From Deltaproteobacteria bacterium (lineage in GTDB: Bacteria; Myxococcota; Kuafuiibacteriia; Kuafuiibacteriales; Kuafuiibacteriaceae), in the NCBI GenBank assembly GCA_011526105.1, contig WYAZ01000098.1, forward strand, positions 1 to 64,000: 64,000 nt of DNA, given 5' to 3'. Each line of letters begins with the position of its first letter. The first letter of the stretch is position 1. The notes under the pieces are model-generated. The model was not told where the DNA came from and made no database searches. It worked only from the letters and a program-made list of their open reading frames with translations. A program made the position numbers and the translations under genes. Below, in pieces: positions 25,395 through 34,144 of this stretch.

Positions 25395-25408
25395 AGCTCA
25401 TCTCAAAA
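25392..25408 (+). repeat. Stop-codon-linked repeat, copy 1
   Basis: 17 bases TAGAGCTCATCTCAAAA whose first three are the stop codon of the upstream lipoprotein gene. The same 17 bases occur at 59376-59392, and the same motif with one change ends the gene stopping at 59538 on the minus strand. No inverted partner lies nearby, unlike at 59.4 kb. Confidence 0.75.
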
Positions 25409-25446
25409 ACGGGGCAAAGGTCTAGCCTTCATGCCGATAATCCAGC

Positions 25447-28400
25447 GTGGCCGGACCGCGGGGCATTTCTACGTCGAAGGTCCAGGCCCTGGCGCTCGAG
25501 ACGGAAGATCAGCTGCTGAAGACCGTCCACCGGCTGCGGCACATCGTGGGCAGCGGTCAAGAGCAAGGATCCGAGGCCGACGGTCCGCTCGTGAACGAAC
25601 GTCGCGCGGCGCTCTCTTCGCTGCTCAGCCGCTACTCGCCCGATGACTTGATGGAGAGGCTCCCCCAAAAGGGCGGCAAGCTGCTGCCGAGCATCGCGCG
25701 CGATCTGAAGTGGTTGCTCGCGGCGGAGCGGCAGCCGGTGGCTTCCACAAAGACCTTCGACTTCGGCTTCTCCGAGAATCCGATGAGCACGCCGGTTATC
25801 CTCTCCGAGGTCGCGGGAAAGCGCCGTGAGGCGGCGCGGGCTTCGGCGAAGGCGATCGCAGCTGAGCCCGAGCGACCCTTCGACGCATCGAACGACTCGC
25901 TCGGCACGCACCTCGAGCTCACGGATCCGTCGCTGCGTTCACGAGTGCTCCTCGACACCCTCGTCCAGCTCCGCGCGGCCCGTCGCTCGGAGGCGCTCAT
26001 CGACAGTGCGCTCGTCGCGCCCGACGATGAGAACAAGGAGAAGGCGCAGGGACGTCTCGGGACCTCCGGCACCGTCGCGGCGTTCGAGCAGCGGCTCGCG
26101 TGCCAGGCGCTCTTCGCGGGCTCGCCCTCGGAGACCGAGCGCGAGTATGCACTCTTGCGGTTGGCCATCGCGCACTCGCCGCATGCCTCCGTCAATGGCA
26201 TCTACGCCGCGCGGAACACCGTCGCGCTCCTGCCCGACTACCTGGGGCCAGGCGCCTTCGCGGACCCCATCGACCCGAAGGCGGGCTTCAACGTCTCCAT
26301 CTACAACGCCATCCATCGGAATTACTCCGCGAATACGCCCAAAGCGGTGGACCACTACCTGCGTGAGCGCCTCTTTACGGGAGGGCCGCGGGAGGCGCGT
26401 GTCGAGATCCTAAACGCCCTCATCGCCGCCGCACGCGCCGGGAGTCAGGCGCGAGCCAAGCCCATCTTGGCCGAGCTCGAGCAACGGCACGGCTACGCGG
26501 TGCCGAATCTCGCGGGGAAGAAGCTCGACCCCGAGGTGCTGAAGTCCCGCATCGTCGAGCATCTGGTGAAGTGTTCGAAGCTCGATGACGTGAAAGAGGA
26601 CCTCTCACCCGAAGGACAGCTGCGGGTGTTCGAGATCGTCTCGAAGCTGCATCAGGCGGTGGTGCTCGATCGCCCCTCCATCGACGAGATTGCGCGCGAG
26701 CTCTTCCACGCCGGACCCGCCTGGCCCGAGGTCGCGCGTTTGGTGCTCGCGCTGCGCGAAGGCGCCGATTCCGCCACACTCGCGGCCTTCGGAGAGGCGC
26801 GCACCGCGCTTCGAAAAGCCTTCTTCGCGACCTCGTCGGGGGTGGAGCGTCAGCTCATCACCCGGCTCGATCGCAAGGTCGAACTCCTCTCCTCCGAAGT
26901 GCTCGGGTCCGCGGTCGATCGGCTCGAGAAAGCCTCGGATACGGACGCCGCCAAAGAACTCGTGCTCGCGACCGAAAGCGCCCTGAGAGGCGTCATCGCG
27001 AGTGGGCTCGAGTCCATGCGCGCCCGTCCCAAGACCGCAAAGACCGAAGCGCTCGCGGATCTCCTCGAGAAGCTACAAGGCATCGGGGCGAAGAAGAAGA
27101 CGGACCCCGAAGCGCTGCGCAGCCTCTTTCACGAGATCCACCGGTCCGCGCTCGAGATCGCGGACACGTTGCGAGTGACTCTGCGTCAGCGAGAGGCCGC
27201 GATTCGTTTCAGCGACATCGACGTCGACCTCGACCCGGTGCTGCCAGACTCCCTGGTGAAGGAGTCGCCGCTTCACTACCTCATTGGGCTCGCCCAAAGA
27301 GGCGTGAGCCTTGGCGCAAAGGCCGAGGTCTCTGGGACCGAGCTTCACTTCACTCAGGGCACGCGCGTGCTCTCCTCCGTGGGGCCGCGGGTGTACCGGC
27401 GGGTGCTCCAAGCGGACGACGCAAAGGCGCTGAAGAAGTACAGCCCGCCGCCGGGGCCCGATGATCTCGTCGTCTTGAAAGGTGCGCATCCGGACCAGAT
27501 CATCTACGGCGGCGGTTTGGTGCTCGATGCCGAGAGCGCCGGCCCAGGCTACAGTCACGCGAGTGTGTTTGCACGCGGCCACGGCCTGAGCGCGATCGCG
27601 CTTCCTCACCTCGCGGACTCGACGCACAGCTTCTTCAGCCAGGCGGAGCTCAGCGGCGGCATCTACGTCGACGATCGGGCAGGGAGCTTCGTCATGAAGC
27701 CGCTGTCGGCCGCGTTGGCCGAGGGGCTCGTGAAAGAAGAGGACCTCCCGAGCTTGCGGCCGGGCACGAACCTCGAACAACGCTACTTCGACGTGACCCT
27801 TGATGGTGAGCGCATTCAAAAGGCGTTCTCGAAGAAGGAGATCTCGTCCGCGCATCGCACGCGCGAGGTCGAGCTTCTCATCCCGGATCTCGAGAACAAG
27901 CTGGGCCTCACCGGTCCGATCTCCTTTTCCGATCTCGCCAAGCTCCCGCTCGATCTCTCTCGTCAGCTCGCGGGGGAAAAAGGCGCGCTCCTGGCCCGGC
28001 TCACGCGCGACCCAGCCTTGAAGGCGCTCGGCGTGGAGGTCCCCGGCGGGCAGGCCGTTCCGCCCCCGGTCATCGCGGCCCTGCTCAAAGACGCCAAGAG
28101 CGGCTCGGGCAGCCTCTATGAGCTGTGGCAAGGCACCTTGTCGGACCCCGAGTTCTCGAAGAGCGCGAAGTATCGCCTGGGCACAGAAGACAGTCCGGGG
28201 CGTTTGGCGGAGCTAAAGACCCGCACTGAGAAGGCGCTGTCGAAGCTATTGCTGTCTGGGAACAAGCCGACCAAGCGTGGGCAGGAGCTTCTCAAGGCCC
28301 TCGGCGCGGACCCCGCTCTGAAGGGAAAGGAAGCTTGGATTCTCCGTTCGAGCTTCACCGGCGAGGACCGTCCCAACAAGAGCGGCGCCGGACAGTACAG

Positions 28401-28899
28401 CTCCTTTCCGAATGCCTTCTCGCCGCGTCAAAGACTCGAAGGCCTCATCGGCGTGATCGCGTCGATGTGGAACGAGGGGGCGATCGAGAGCAACTTGGCG
28501 AGCGGGATTCGGCTCGAACACATCTTCCCCTCGGTGGTGGCTCAGAAGTGCCTCGCGCCCACCGTCAGCGGGGTCGCGATCTCGCGCGGACCGCACGGTG
28601 GATTCCAAGAGGTGAGTTATCAGGCCAAGCCCAAGTTTGGCGGGGGCGTGGATGGTGGGGCGGCCGAAGAAGGGGTGCTCCGAAAGTACGAGAGCAGCCT
28701 CAGTGCGTCGTATCCCGGCAAGACCGGCTCGCTCCTCGATGCCAAGCAGCAAGCGAAGTTGCGCTCGGCGATCCTCGCGATTGAGGAGCTCTTTGAGCGC
28801 GAGATCGAACCGGGCAAGAAACACGCGGTGGACGTGGAGTGGGCCTTCGTGGGCCAGAAGCTCCACATCCTGCAAGCGCGTGTCATCACGCTGGAGTGA
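25447..28899 (+). CDS. GWD-like dikinase (phosphohistidine domain plus C-terminal PPDK-type ATP-binding domain)
   Basis: 1150 residues, GTG start. Residues about 1-620 are mostly helical with no recognised domain. Residues about 620-760 hold a phosphohistidine swivelling domain: GYSHASVFARGHG has His704 aligned with the phospho-His of plant glucan, water dikinase (SHVSVRAR-type) and of PPDK. Residues about 930-1150 are a PPDK_N/PEP-synthase ATP-grasp domain: LRSSFTGED, SGAGQYSSFPN, IASMWNEGA and the terminal DVEWAFVG...LHILQARVIT. The histidine domain precedes the ATP domain, as in GWD/PWD and the reverse of PEP synthase. There is no PEP/pyruvate TIM-barrel, so the acceptor may be a glucan, another polymer or a small molecule. 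Family role is known; the bacterial substrate is inference. Neighbours give no clue. Confidence 0.85.
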   Translation: MAGPRGISTSKVQALALETEDQLLKTVHRLRHIVGSGQEQGSEADGPLVNERRAALSSLLSRYSPDDLMERLPQKGGKLLPSIARDLKWLLAAERQPVASTKTFDFGFSENPMSTPVILSEVAGKRREAARASAKAIAAEPERPFDASNDSLGTHLELTDPSLRSRVLLDTLVQLRAARRSEALIDSALVAPDDENKEKAQGRLGTSGTVAAFEQRLACQALFAGSPSETEREYALLRLAIAHSPHASVNGIYAARNTVALLPDYLGPGAFADPIDPKAGFNVSIYNAIHRNYSANTPKAVDHYLRERLFTGGPREARVEILNALIAAARAGSQARAKPILAELEQRHGYAVPNLAGKKLDPEVLKSRIVEHLVKCSKLDDVKEDLSPEGQLRVFEIVSKLHQAVVLDRPSIDEIARELFHAGPAWPEVARLVLALREGADSATLAAFGEARTALRKAFFATSSGVERQLITRLDRKVELLSSEVLGSAVDRLEKASDTDAAKELVLATESALRGVIASGLESMRARPKTAKTEALADLLEKLQGIGAKKKTDPEALRSLFHEIHRSALEIADTLRVTLRQREAAIRFSDIDVDLDPVLPDSLVKESPLHYLIGLAQRGVSLGAKAEVSGTELHFTQGTRVLSSVGPRVYRRVLQADDAKALKKYSPPPGPDDLVVLKGAHPDQIIYGGGLVLDAESAGPGYSHASVFARGHGLSAIALPHLADSTHSFFSQAELSGGIYVDDRAGSFVMKPLSAALAEGLVKEEDLPSLRPGTNLEQRYFDVTLDGERIQKAFSKKEISSAHRTREVELLIPDLENKLGLTGPISFSDLAKLPLDLSRQLAGEKGALLARLTRDPALKALGVEVPGGQAVPPPVIAALLKDAKSGSGSLYELWQGTLSDPEFSKSAKYRLGTEDSPGRLAELKTRTEKALSKLLLSGNKPTKRGQELLKALGADPALKGKEAWILRSSFTGEDRPNKSGAGQYSSFPNAFSPRQRLEGLIGVIASMWNEGAIESNLASGIRLEHIFPSVVAQKCLAPTVSGVAISRGPHGGFQEVSYQAKPKFGGGVDGGAAEEGVLRKYESSLSASYPGKTGSLLDAKQQAKLRSAILAIEELFEREIEPGKKHAVDVEWAFVGQKLHILQARVITLE

Positions 28900-28905
28900 T
28901 GGGGC

Positions 28906-29910
28906 TCAGCGCCGGTTCTTGCGGCGGTTCGACTTGCCGGATCGCGCGCGCTTAGCGGGCATCTCTTCCGCTTCGGCCTCGTCCGCCTCGTCCGCTTCGG
29001 CCTCGTCCGCCTCGTTCGCCTCGTCGTCCCCGGGTCGCTGCGCGAGCATCGGTCCCACGAGGCCCTTCATCGCCGCGTCGACCTGAGCGTTGAACTCGTC
29101 CTGGGTCTTGGCCGCGAGCAGCGCATCGAGCACCGGTCCGACGACCCCCTTCATGGCGTTGAACTGCACGACCGCCTCGGGTGGGATCACGAGCTCGTTG
29201 ATGCTCGCGCGCGCGTCGGCCATGACCTTCGGCCAAGCGTCCGCCAGGTCTTTCGGGATCCAGCGCTCCTCGATCTTCACCATCTCGAGGGTCTCGGTCT
29301 CTTCGCCCTCGGCCTCGATCTGCACCTTCGCGGTGTTGCCCTCCGTGCTGAGCACGGTGATCTTTGCGGACTTCAGCTTGGCGCGCAGCTCGCCGAGCTT
29401 CGGTGCCTGCTTGGGGGCTGCACTCGCCGCGGTCTCGCCGATGCTCATCAGGTCTTCGAACGATGCGGCAACGGGCCCGGAGAGGAACTTCTCCACGTCC
29501 ATCGCGCCGAGTCCCTTGACCGTCGCGAGATCGCTGTGGGCGAGGCGTGAGAGCGTGCGCACCGCCGGATCGAGTCCGGACAGCGCGTCGGGCGGAAGCG
29601 GCAGCTCTTTCATGGCGGGGTGTGCGAGCACGAAGCTCTTCTTGGTCTCGAGCACCTTCGTGGCCTTCTGAAGGAGGACGAAGCCTTCGTCATAGACCTC
29701 CGGCTTCATCTTGGTGGCGGCGCTCGCGAGTAACGTCTTCACCTCGGTCTGATAGCTCGGCGGCAGCGCGGCCCAGAGCGCCTGAGGCTGCCCGTTGGCC
29801 GCCGACAGTCCGGCGCGCACGAACGAATCGGGTTCGTTCTTCTTGCTACAGGCCGCCGCGGTCAGAGCGAGTGCGACGATGAACGTGGATGATGGTCGGA
29901 TGGAACGCAT
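28906..29910 (-). CDS. Lipoprotein with acidic C-terminal tail
   Basis: 334 residues from ATG 29910, preceded by GGAGGAG. The lipobox LTAAAC (Cys21 region) is followed by a helical, Ala/Lys-rich body with two similar segments (GVVGPVLDALLAAKTQDEF and MKGLVGPMLAQR). Near the C-terminus a Glu/Ala/Asp run is encoded by an exact 24-bp tandem repeat and followed by a basic tail (KRARSGKSNRRKNRR). No known domain is recognised. Such lipoproteins usually sit in the periplasm or at the outer membrane. Convergent with the GWD-like gene (6 bases apart). It lies downstream of the ABC permease gene, on the same strand with 71 bases between. Confidence 0.75.
   Translation of the reverse strand: MRSIRPSSTFIVALALTAAACSKKNEPDSFVRAGLSAANGQPQALWAALPPSYQTEVKTLLASAATKMKPEVYDEGFVLLQKATKVLETKKSFVLAHPAMKELPLPPDALSGLDPAVRTLSRLAHSDLATVKGLGAMDVEKFLSGPVAASFEDLMSIGETAASAAPKQAPKLGELRAKLKSAKITVLSTEGNTAKVQIEAEGEETETLEMVKIEERWIPKDLADAWPKVMADARASINELVIPPEAVVQFNAMKGVVGPVLDALLAAKTQDEFNAQVDAAMKGLVGPMLAQRPGDDEANEADEAEADEADEAEAEEMPAKRARSGKSNRRKNRR
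28967..29015 (-). repeat. 24-bp perfect tandem duplication in coding sequence
   Basis: The 25 bases at 28967-28991 recur exactly at 28991-29015, a period of 24 (8 codons). They encode the acidic run EADEADEA repeated in the lipoprotein. Being an exact in-frame repeat, it can expand or contract without breaking the frame. Confidence 0.85.
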
Positions 29911-29981
29911 GGACAGACTCCTCCCCAAGGGCCTGGGCCGCTCGGTTCCGGGTTCTACGTAAAGACCGGCCAAAGCTTCCC

Positions 29982-32036
29982 TCACTCGTAGTGGATGGAC
30001 TCGGCGGAGCTCATGCGCTCTGCCCGATACGCGGGGTAGAGGGAGGCGATCAAGGCCACGCCGACCGCAGTGATCCACGTGACGATCAGATAGACGAAGG
30101 GGACGCTAAAGGAGAGATCGAAGGCGGAGACCACCACCAGCGCCGATATCGCGGCGAAGCCGAGCGGCACGCCGAGCACCAGCGCGAGCAGCCCCCCTAG
30201 GCCTCCGACGAAGAGGCCCTCGAAGAGGAACATGCGACGAAGCTGCGTGGAGCTCATGCCGATGACCTTGAGCAGCGCGGTCTCGCGCCGTCGACCGTGC
30301 AAGGAGAGGATCATGTTGTTCGCCACCCCCACCGCGGCGAGCAGCGTCGTGAGGAACAAGATGAGATCGAAGATCGCAAAGTCGCGGTCCGTCTCTACCA
30401 CTCGGGCTTCGGCGAGTTCCTCGCCGACCTCGACCCGCACCGCGCGATGGGAACGCCACTCCTTAATGAGGCGCTTGCGATCTGCGCTGCTCATCGCTTC
30501 GGGCCAGATGAAAGCCACCGCGGTGGGGCGGCGATGGACGAAGCGGTCGATCAGATCGCGGTCGCCGTTCTCGATGAGCGCGTAGGTCTTGCTGTTGCGG
30601 TAGGGGCCGATCATCGGCGTGTAGCCGAGCTCGTCCGTGACCGCGATGACTTGGAGTCTCCGATCACCGACCTGCAGAAAGTCGCCGGCGCTCAGTCCGA
30701 AGCGACGTGCCATCATCGTCGACACGATCGTCGTGCCGGGAACGAGCGCCTCGGCGACGGCGACGAGCTTCGGCTGCCCCGCGGCCGCCACCAGCGCCTT
30801 CAGCTCCGCCTTCGAGACCGCGAGCACCGAGTTCGGCCACGGGGTGCGCACCGAGAACCCGGCGCGCACAGCGTCCTCAGGCAGGGCCGCGAGAATCTCC
30901 ATAGGCAGCGCGCCTTGGTGCGGGTTGTAGACGAAGGTGTACGGGCGCACCGCGTTTTCGGCCCAGCCGGTGACCTCCGCCTTCAGCGCGTGGGTCGAAA
31001 GATGCAGCGCGAGCAGCAGCGAGAACACGAGCATGATGCCGCTCACCGACCACGCCATCTCGTCGCCCATGCGCTCTACGCGCCTCACCGTGAGCAGCTT
31101 GGCGGCGGGGGAGCGGATGGGCATGAGCTTCACGACCCAAGCGCCCACACGGCGCACGAGTTCGGGCACGAGCAAGACGAGGAGCAAGAAGGCGAGGCAG
31201 ACCAAGGCGGCTTCGAGGAGAAAGAACGCGAGCGAAGGTAAGAGCTCGCGAAAGAACGGCCGCATGAGCACATAGAGCAGCGACACAAAGGGGATGGTGA
31301 GCAGTGGCAAGCCGGACCCTCGCATCGCTCGGGCTCCGCCCTCGAGGAAGCGTGGGCGCAAGGTGGTGCTCGCGTCGAGCCGGCGCACATCCATCATCGG
31401 CTTCACCGCCCCGAGCACGGCGGAGAAGGCGCCCACGAGGGCGATGATGAAGATAGCCTTCCACGGGAAGTAGAGCCACGCGATGCGTGCGCGCCCGGTG
31501 GTGGTGAGGCCGGCAAAAGCGGCGGCGTAGCTCAGAATGGGCGTGAGCAGCACCCCCAAGCCGCCTCCGATGGTCCCGATGGCGCTCGCTTCGAGCAAGA
31601 AGATCGTCGCGAGCTGGCGGGGTAGGGCACCGAGGCTCCTGAGCAGCGCGAGCTCGCGTTTTCGGCGCTCGACCACGACGGAGAGGCTAAAGAACACGAT
31701 GAGCGCGCCCACGAGATACGCAGACAGGGATCCGAGTCGAATCGCCGATCGCATGACCTGGTAGTCCTCGTGGGTCTCCTTCTTCGCGTCCAGCACCACC
31801 GAGGGGCGACCGTCGGCCAGAAAGCCTTCGAGGCGAACGGTGTGTGAGAGCTCGAGATCGAGCTCGGGGTTCGTGGACCAGGAACGCGCCTCGACGAAGC
31901 GCGTGTTCACGTCGAGCACCACCACCGTGCTCACGGTGGCGGCGCCGAGCGCGACGCCGAGCACCGCGGAGAGAGTGCCAAAGCGATCGCTCCACAGGTT
32001 GCGAAGCGCCAGCTTGGTGGAGAGCCGCTTGCCCAT
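29982..32036 (-). CDS. ABC transporter permease, MacB/LolCE (FtsX) family
   Basis: 684 residues. Inner-membrane subunit of a mechanotransmission-type ABC exporter. The first FtsX unit has an N-terminal membrane helix (about 18-42), a very short periplasmic loop (about 60 residues) and three helices at 100-230 (SLSAYLVGALIVFFSLSVVV and onward). A second unit has helices at about 250-300 and 330-350, a periplasmic segment of about 180 residues, and three C-terminal helices at 560-675. The RRRETALLKVIGMSSTQLRRM segment is the typical coupling helix before a membrane helix. The start overlaps the stop of the ATPase gene by one base, so the pair forms a transporter. Possible cargo: lipoproteins or peptides; not determinable. 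Confidence 0.88.
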   Translation of the reverse strand: MGKRLSTKLALRNLWSDRFGTLSAVLGVALGAATVSTVVVLDVNTRFVEARSWSTNPELDLELSHTVRLEGFLADGRPSVVLDAKKETHEDYQVMRSAIRLGSLSAYLVGALIVFFSLSVVVERRKRELALLRSLGALPRQLATIFLLEASAIGTIGGGLGVLLTPILSYAAAFAGLTTTGRARIAWLYFPWKAIFIIALVGAFSAVLGAVKPMMDVRRLDASTTLRPRFLEGGARAMRGSGLPLLTIPFVSLLYVLMRPFFRELLPSLAFFLLEAALVCLAFLLLVLLVPELVRRVGAWVVKLMPIRSPAAKLLTVRRVERMGDEMAWSVSGIMLVFSLLLALHLSTHALKAEVTGWAENAVRPYTFVYNPHQGALPMEILAALPEDAVRAGFSVRTPWPNSVLAVSKAELKALVAAAGQPKLVAVAEALVPGTTIVSTMMARRFGLSAGDFLQVGDRRLQVIAVTDELGYTPMIGPYRNSKTYALIENGDRDLIDRFVHRRPTAVAFIWPEAMSSADRKRLIKEWRSHRAVRVEVGEELAEARVVETDRDFAIFDLILFLTTLLAAVGVANNMILSLHGRRRETALLKVIGMSSTQLRRMFLFEGLFVGGLGGLLALVLGVPLGFAAISALVVVSAFDLSFSVPFVYLIVTWITAVGVALIASLYPAYRAERMSSAESIHYE

Positions 32037-32770
32037 CAGATCCCGAGCGCGCTCAGCCGTTCGTCCACCGCGGTTCGGCTCACCGCTTCGGAGCTCAACG
32101 AGGCCTCGGGATGGATGCGGCCGTCCTTCATGAACAAGACGCGGTCGGTCTGCGCGGCGTCCGCGGGGTTGTGCGTGACCATCAACAGCGAAGAGCCGAC
32201 CTCGCGGCTCACGTCCTTTAGGAGCCGCATGATCCTTCGCCCGGTCTCCACGTTGACGTTGCCGGTGGGCTCGTCGGCCAAGAGCAGCGGGGGCTTCTTC
32301 ACGATGGCCCGCGCGATGGAGACGAGCTGCATCTCACCGCCCGAGAGCTGCGAGGGCAGGTGAGATGCACGGGCGCTCATGCCGACTCGCTCGAGGGCCC
32401 GGTTCACCTCGTTCTCGTCGGGGGTCTGACCCTCGATGAGGAACGGCAGGAGCACGTTTTCCCGGGCGGTCAGGTTCGAGACCAAGTTGAAGAACTGAAA
32501 GACGATGCCGATGTTCCGCCGACGAAGCAGCGTTCTCGCCGCGTCGTCGAGGGTGTTCATGGCCTGGCCCACCACTTCGATCTGGCCGCGGTCTGGCACA
32601 TCGAGCCCGGCCACGCAGTTGAGAAGCGTGCTTTTTCCGACCCCGGAGGGGCCCATGACCGCCACGACCTCCCCGGCCTCCAGGGTGAGATCGACCCCTC
32701 GGAGCACCTCCACGGGCTCCTGGCCCAGGGCATAGCTCTTTTCGACGCTTCGTACACTGAGCGTAGCCAC
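32036..32770 (-). CDS. ABC transporter ATP-binding protein (MacB/LolD type)
   Basis: 244 residues, the usual size for a LolD/MacB-type ATPase. Walker A GPSGVGKST is near residue 40, the Q-loop is VFQFFN, the signature LSGGEMQ departs from the canonical LSGGQ (Glu in place of Gln), Walker B is LLLADEP with TGNVN, and the switch His is in MVTHN. It powers the permease encoded immediately downstream. It is the first gene of its operon; 87 bases separate it from the divergent small gene at 32858. Confidence 0.93.
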   Translation of the reverse strand: MATLSVRSVEKSYALGQEPVEVLRGVDLTLEAGEVVAVMGPSGVGKSTLLNCVAGLDVPDRGQIEVVGQAMNTLDDAARTLLRRRNIGIVFQFFNLVSNLTARENVLLPFLIEGQTPDENEVNRALERVGMSARASHLPSQLSGGEMQLVSIARAIVKKPPLLLADEPTGNVNVETGRRIMRLLKDVSREVGSSLLMVTHNPADAAQTDRVLFMKDGRIHPEASLSSEAVSRTAVDERLSALGI

Positions 32771-32857
32771 GGGCGCCCAGCTTGCCTGAATGCCTGGTCG
32801 AGTTGAACCGACTTCCGGCGGCGCCGGTTTCGTGCGAGGCTCGGCGCAGGAACCCAG

Positions 32858-33431
<574 letters not shown>

Positions 33432-33447
33432 AGCGGGGCGCGTCTTC

Positions 33448-34062
33448 GTGCCCCAGGTTCGTGCGAGTGCTTGGCTCCTCGCCTCAGCGCTCTTTGTTTC
33501 GCCCACGTCCGCCGAAGCCGTTCGATTCACGCTCGGATTCGCCGGCGAGCTCGTGCCGATCGTCATCGACGGCGCTGAGCGCTTCGAGTCCTCCACGCGC
33601 CTCGGCCTGCTGCCGATCATCGACTTCGAGCCGATCCCGTATCTCGCCATCGGCACCTACACGCCGTTTACCCTCGTCCGCGTCGGTGGCAGCAGCATCA
33701 GCGCCTCTTCCGGGGCGGAGTCGATCTTTGGCCTTCAGGTCTCGGGCCGTTACCCGATCTGGCGCGACACCTCGCCCGAGGAGGTCTTGCTCTACGGAAC
33801 GCTCCGAGGGGGATTCGGTACGGTCGATGCCCGCGCCGGCCCTTTTGTTGGGGTGGCGGCCGGCGCCGCGGTCACTTGGCTCGACAGTGGCGCGGGATTG
33901 TTCGCGGAGTTGGGTCTTGGCCGGCTCATCATCTCGGAGCTGAGCGGCGGCGGCCTCAACCCCGACGGTAGCTTCGTGGACCGCTGGTTCATGGGCCTCA
34001 CGCTCGGCTTCGTCTTTCGGCTGGGTGGTGAGCGCTGGGCCATCGATTATCAGCCGCGCTGA
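33448..34062 (+). CDS. Putative outer-membrane beta-barrel protein
   Basis: 204 residues from GTG 33448, with GAAGCGGGG upstream as ribosome binding site. The N-terminal signal peptide is about 18 residues ([21 protein letters not shown]). The body is short alternating beta-strands with Gly/Tyr/Phe turns ([44 protein letters not shown]), as in small 8-strand barrels. It ends QPR and not with the usual aromatic residue. It lies 16 bases downstream of glnB and 82 bases upstream of glnA, so all three may be co-transcribed. Function unknown. Confidence 0.75.
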   Translation: MPQVRASAWLLASALFVSPTSAEAVRFTLGFAGELVPIVIDGAERFESSTRLGLLPIIDFEPIPYLAIGTYTPFTLVRVGGSSISASSGAESIFGLQVSGRYPIWRDTSPEEVLLYGTLRGGFGTVDARAGPFVGVAAGAAVTWLDSGAGLFAELGLGRLIISELSGGGLNPDGSFVDRWFMGLTLGFVFRLGGERWAIDYQPR

Positions 34063-34144
34063 GCCGCGCTTTACTCTCAGGTCGCTCGGATCTAGAACGC
34101 GCCCGGGTGCAGTTCAGGGCGCGAGCCCAATCGAAAGGGTAGAT

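Noticed and set aside
27073-28131. A 352-codon minus-strand frame inside the dikinase gene
   Set aside because: Antisense to the dikinase; its composition (Arg, Leu, His, Glu runs) is typical of reverse-strand shadows.
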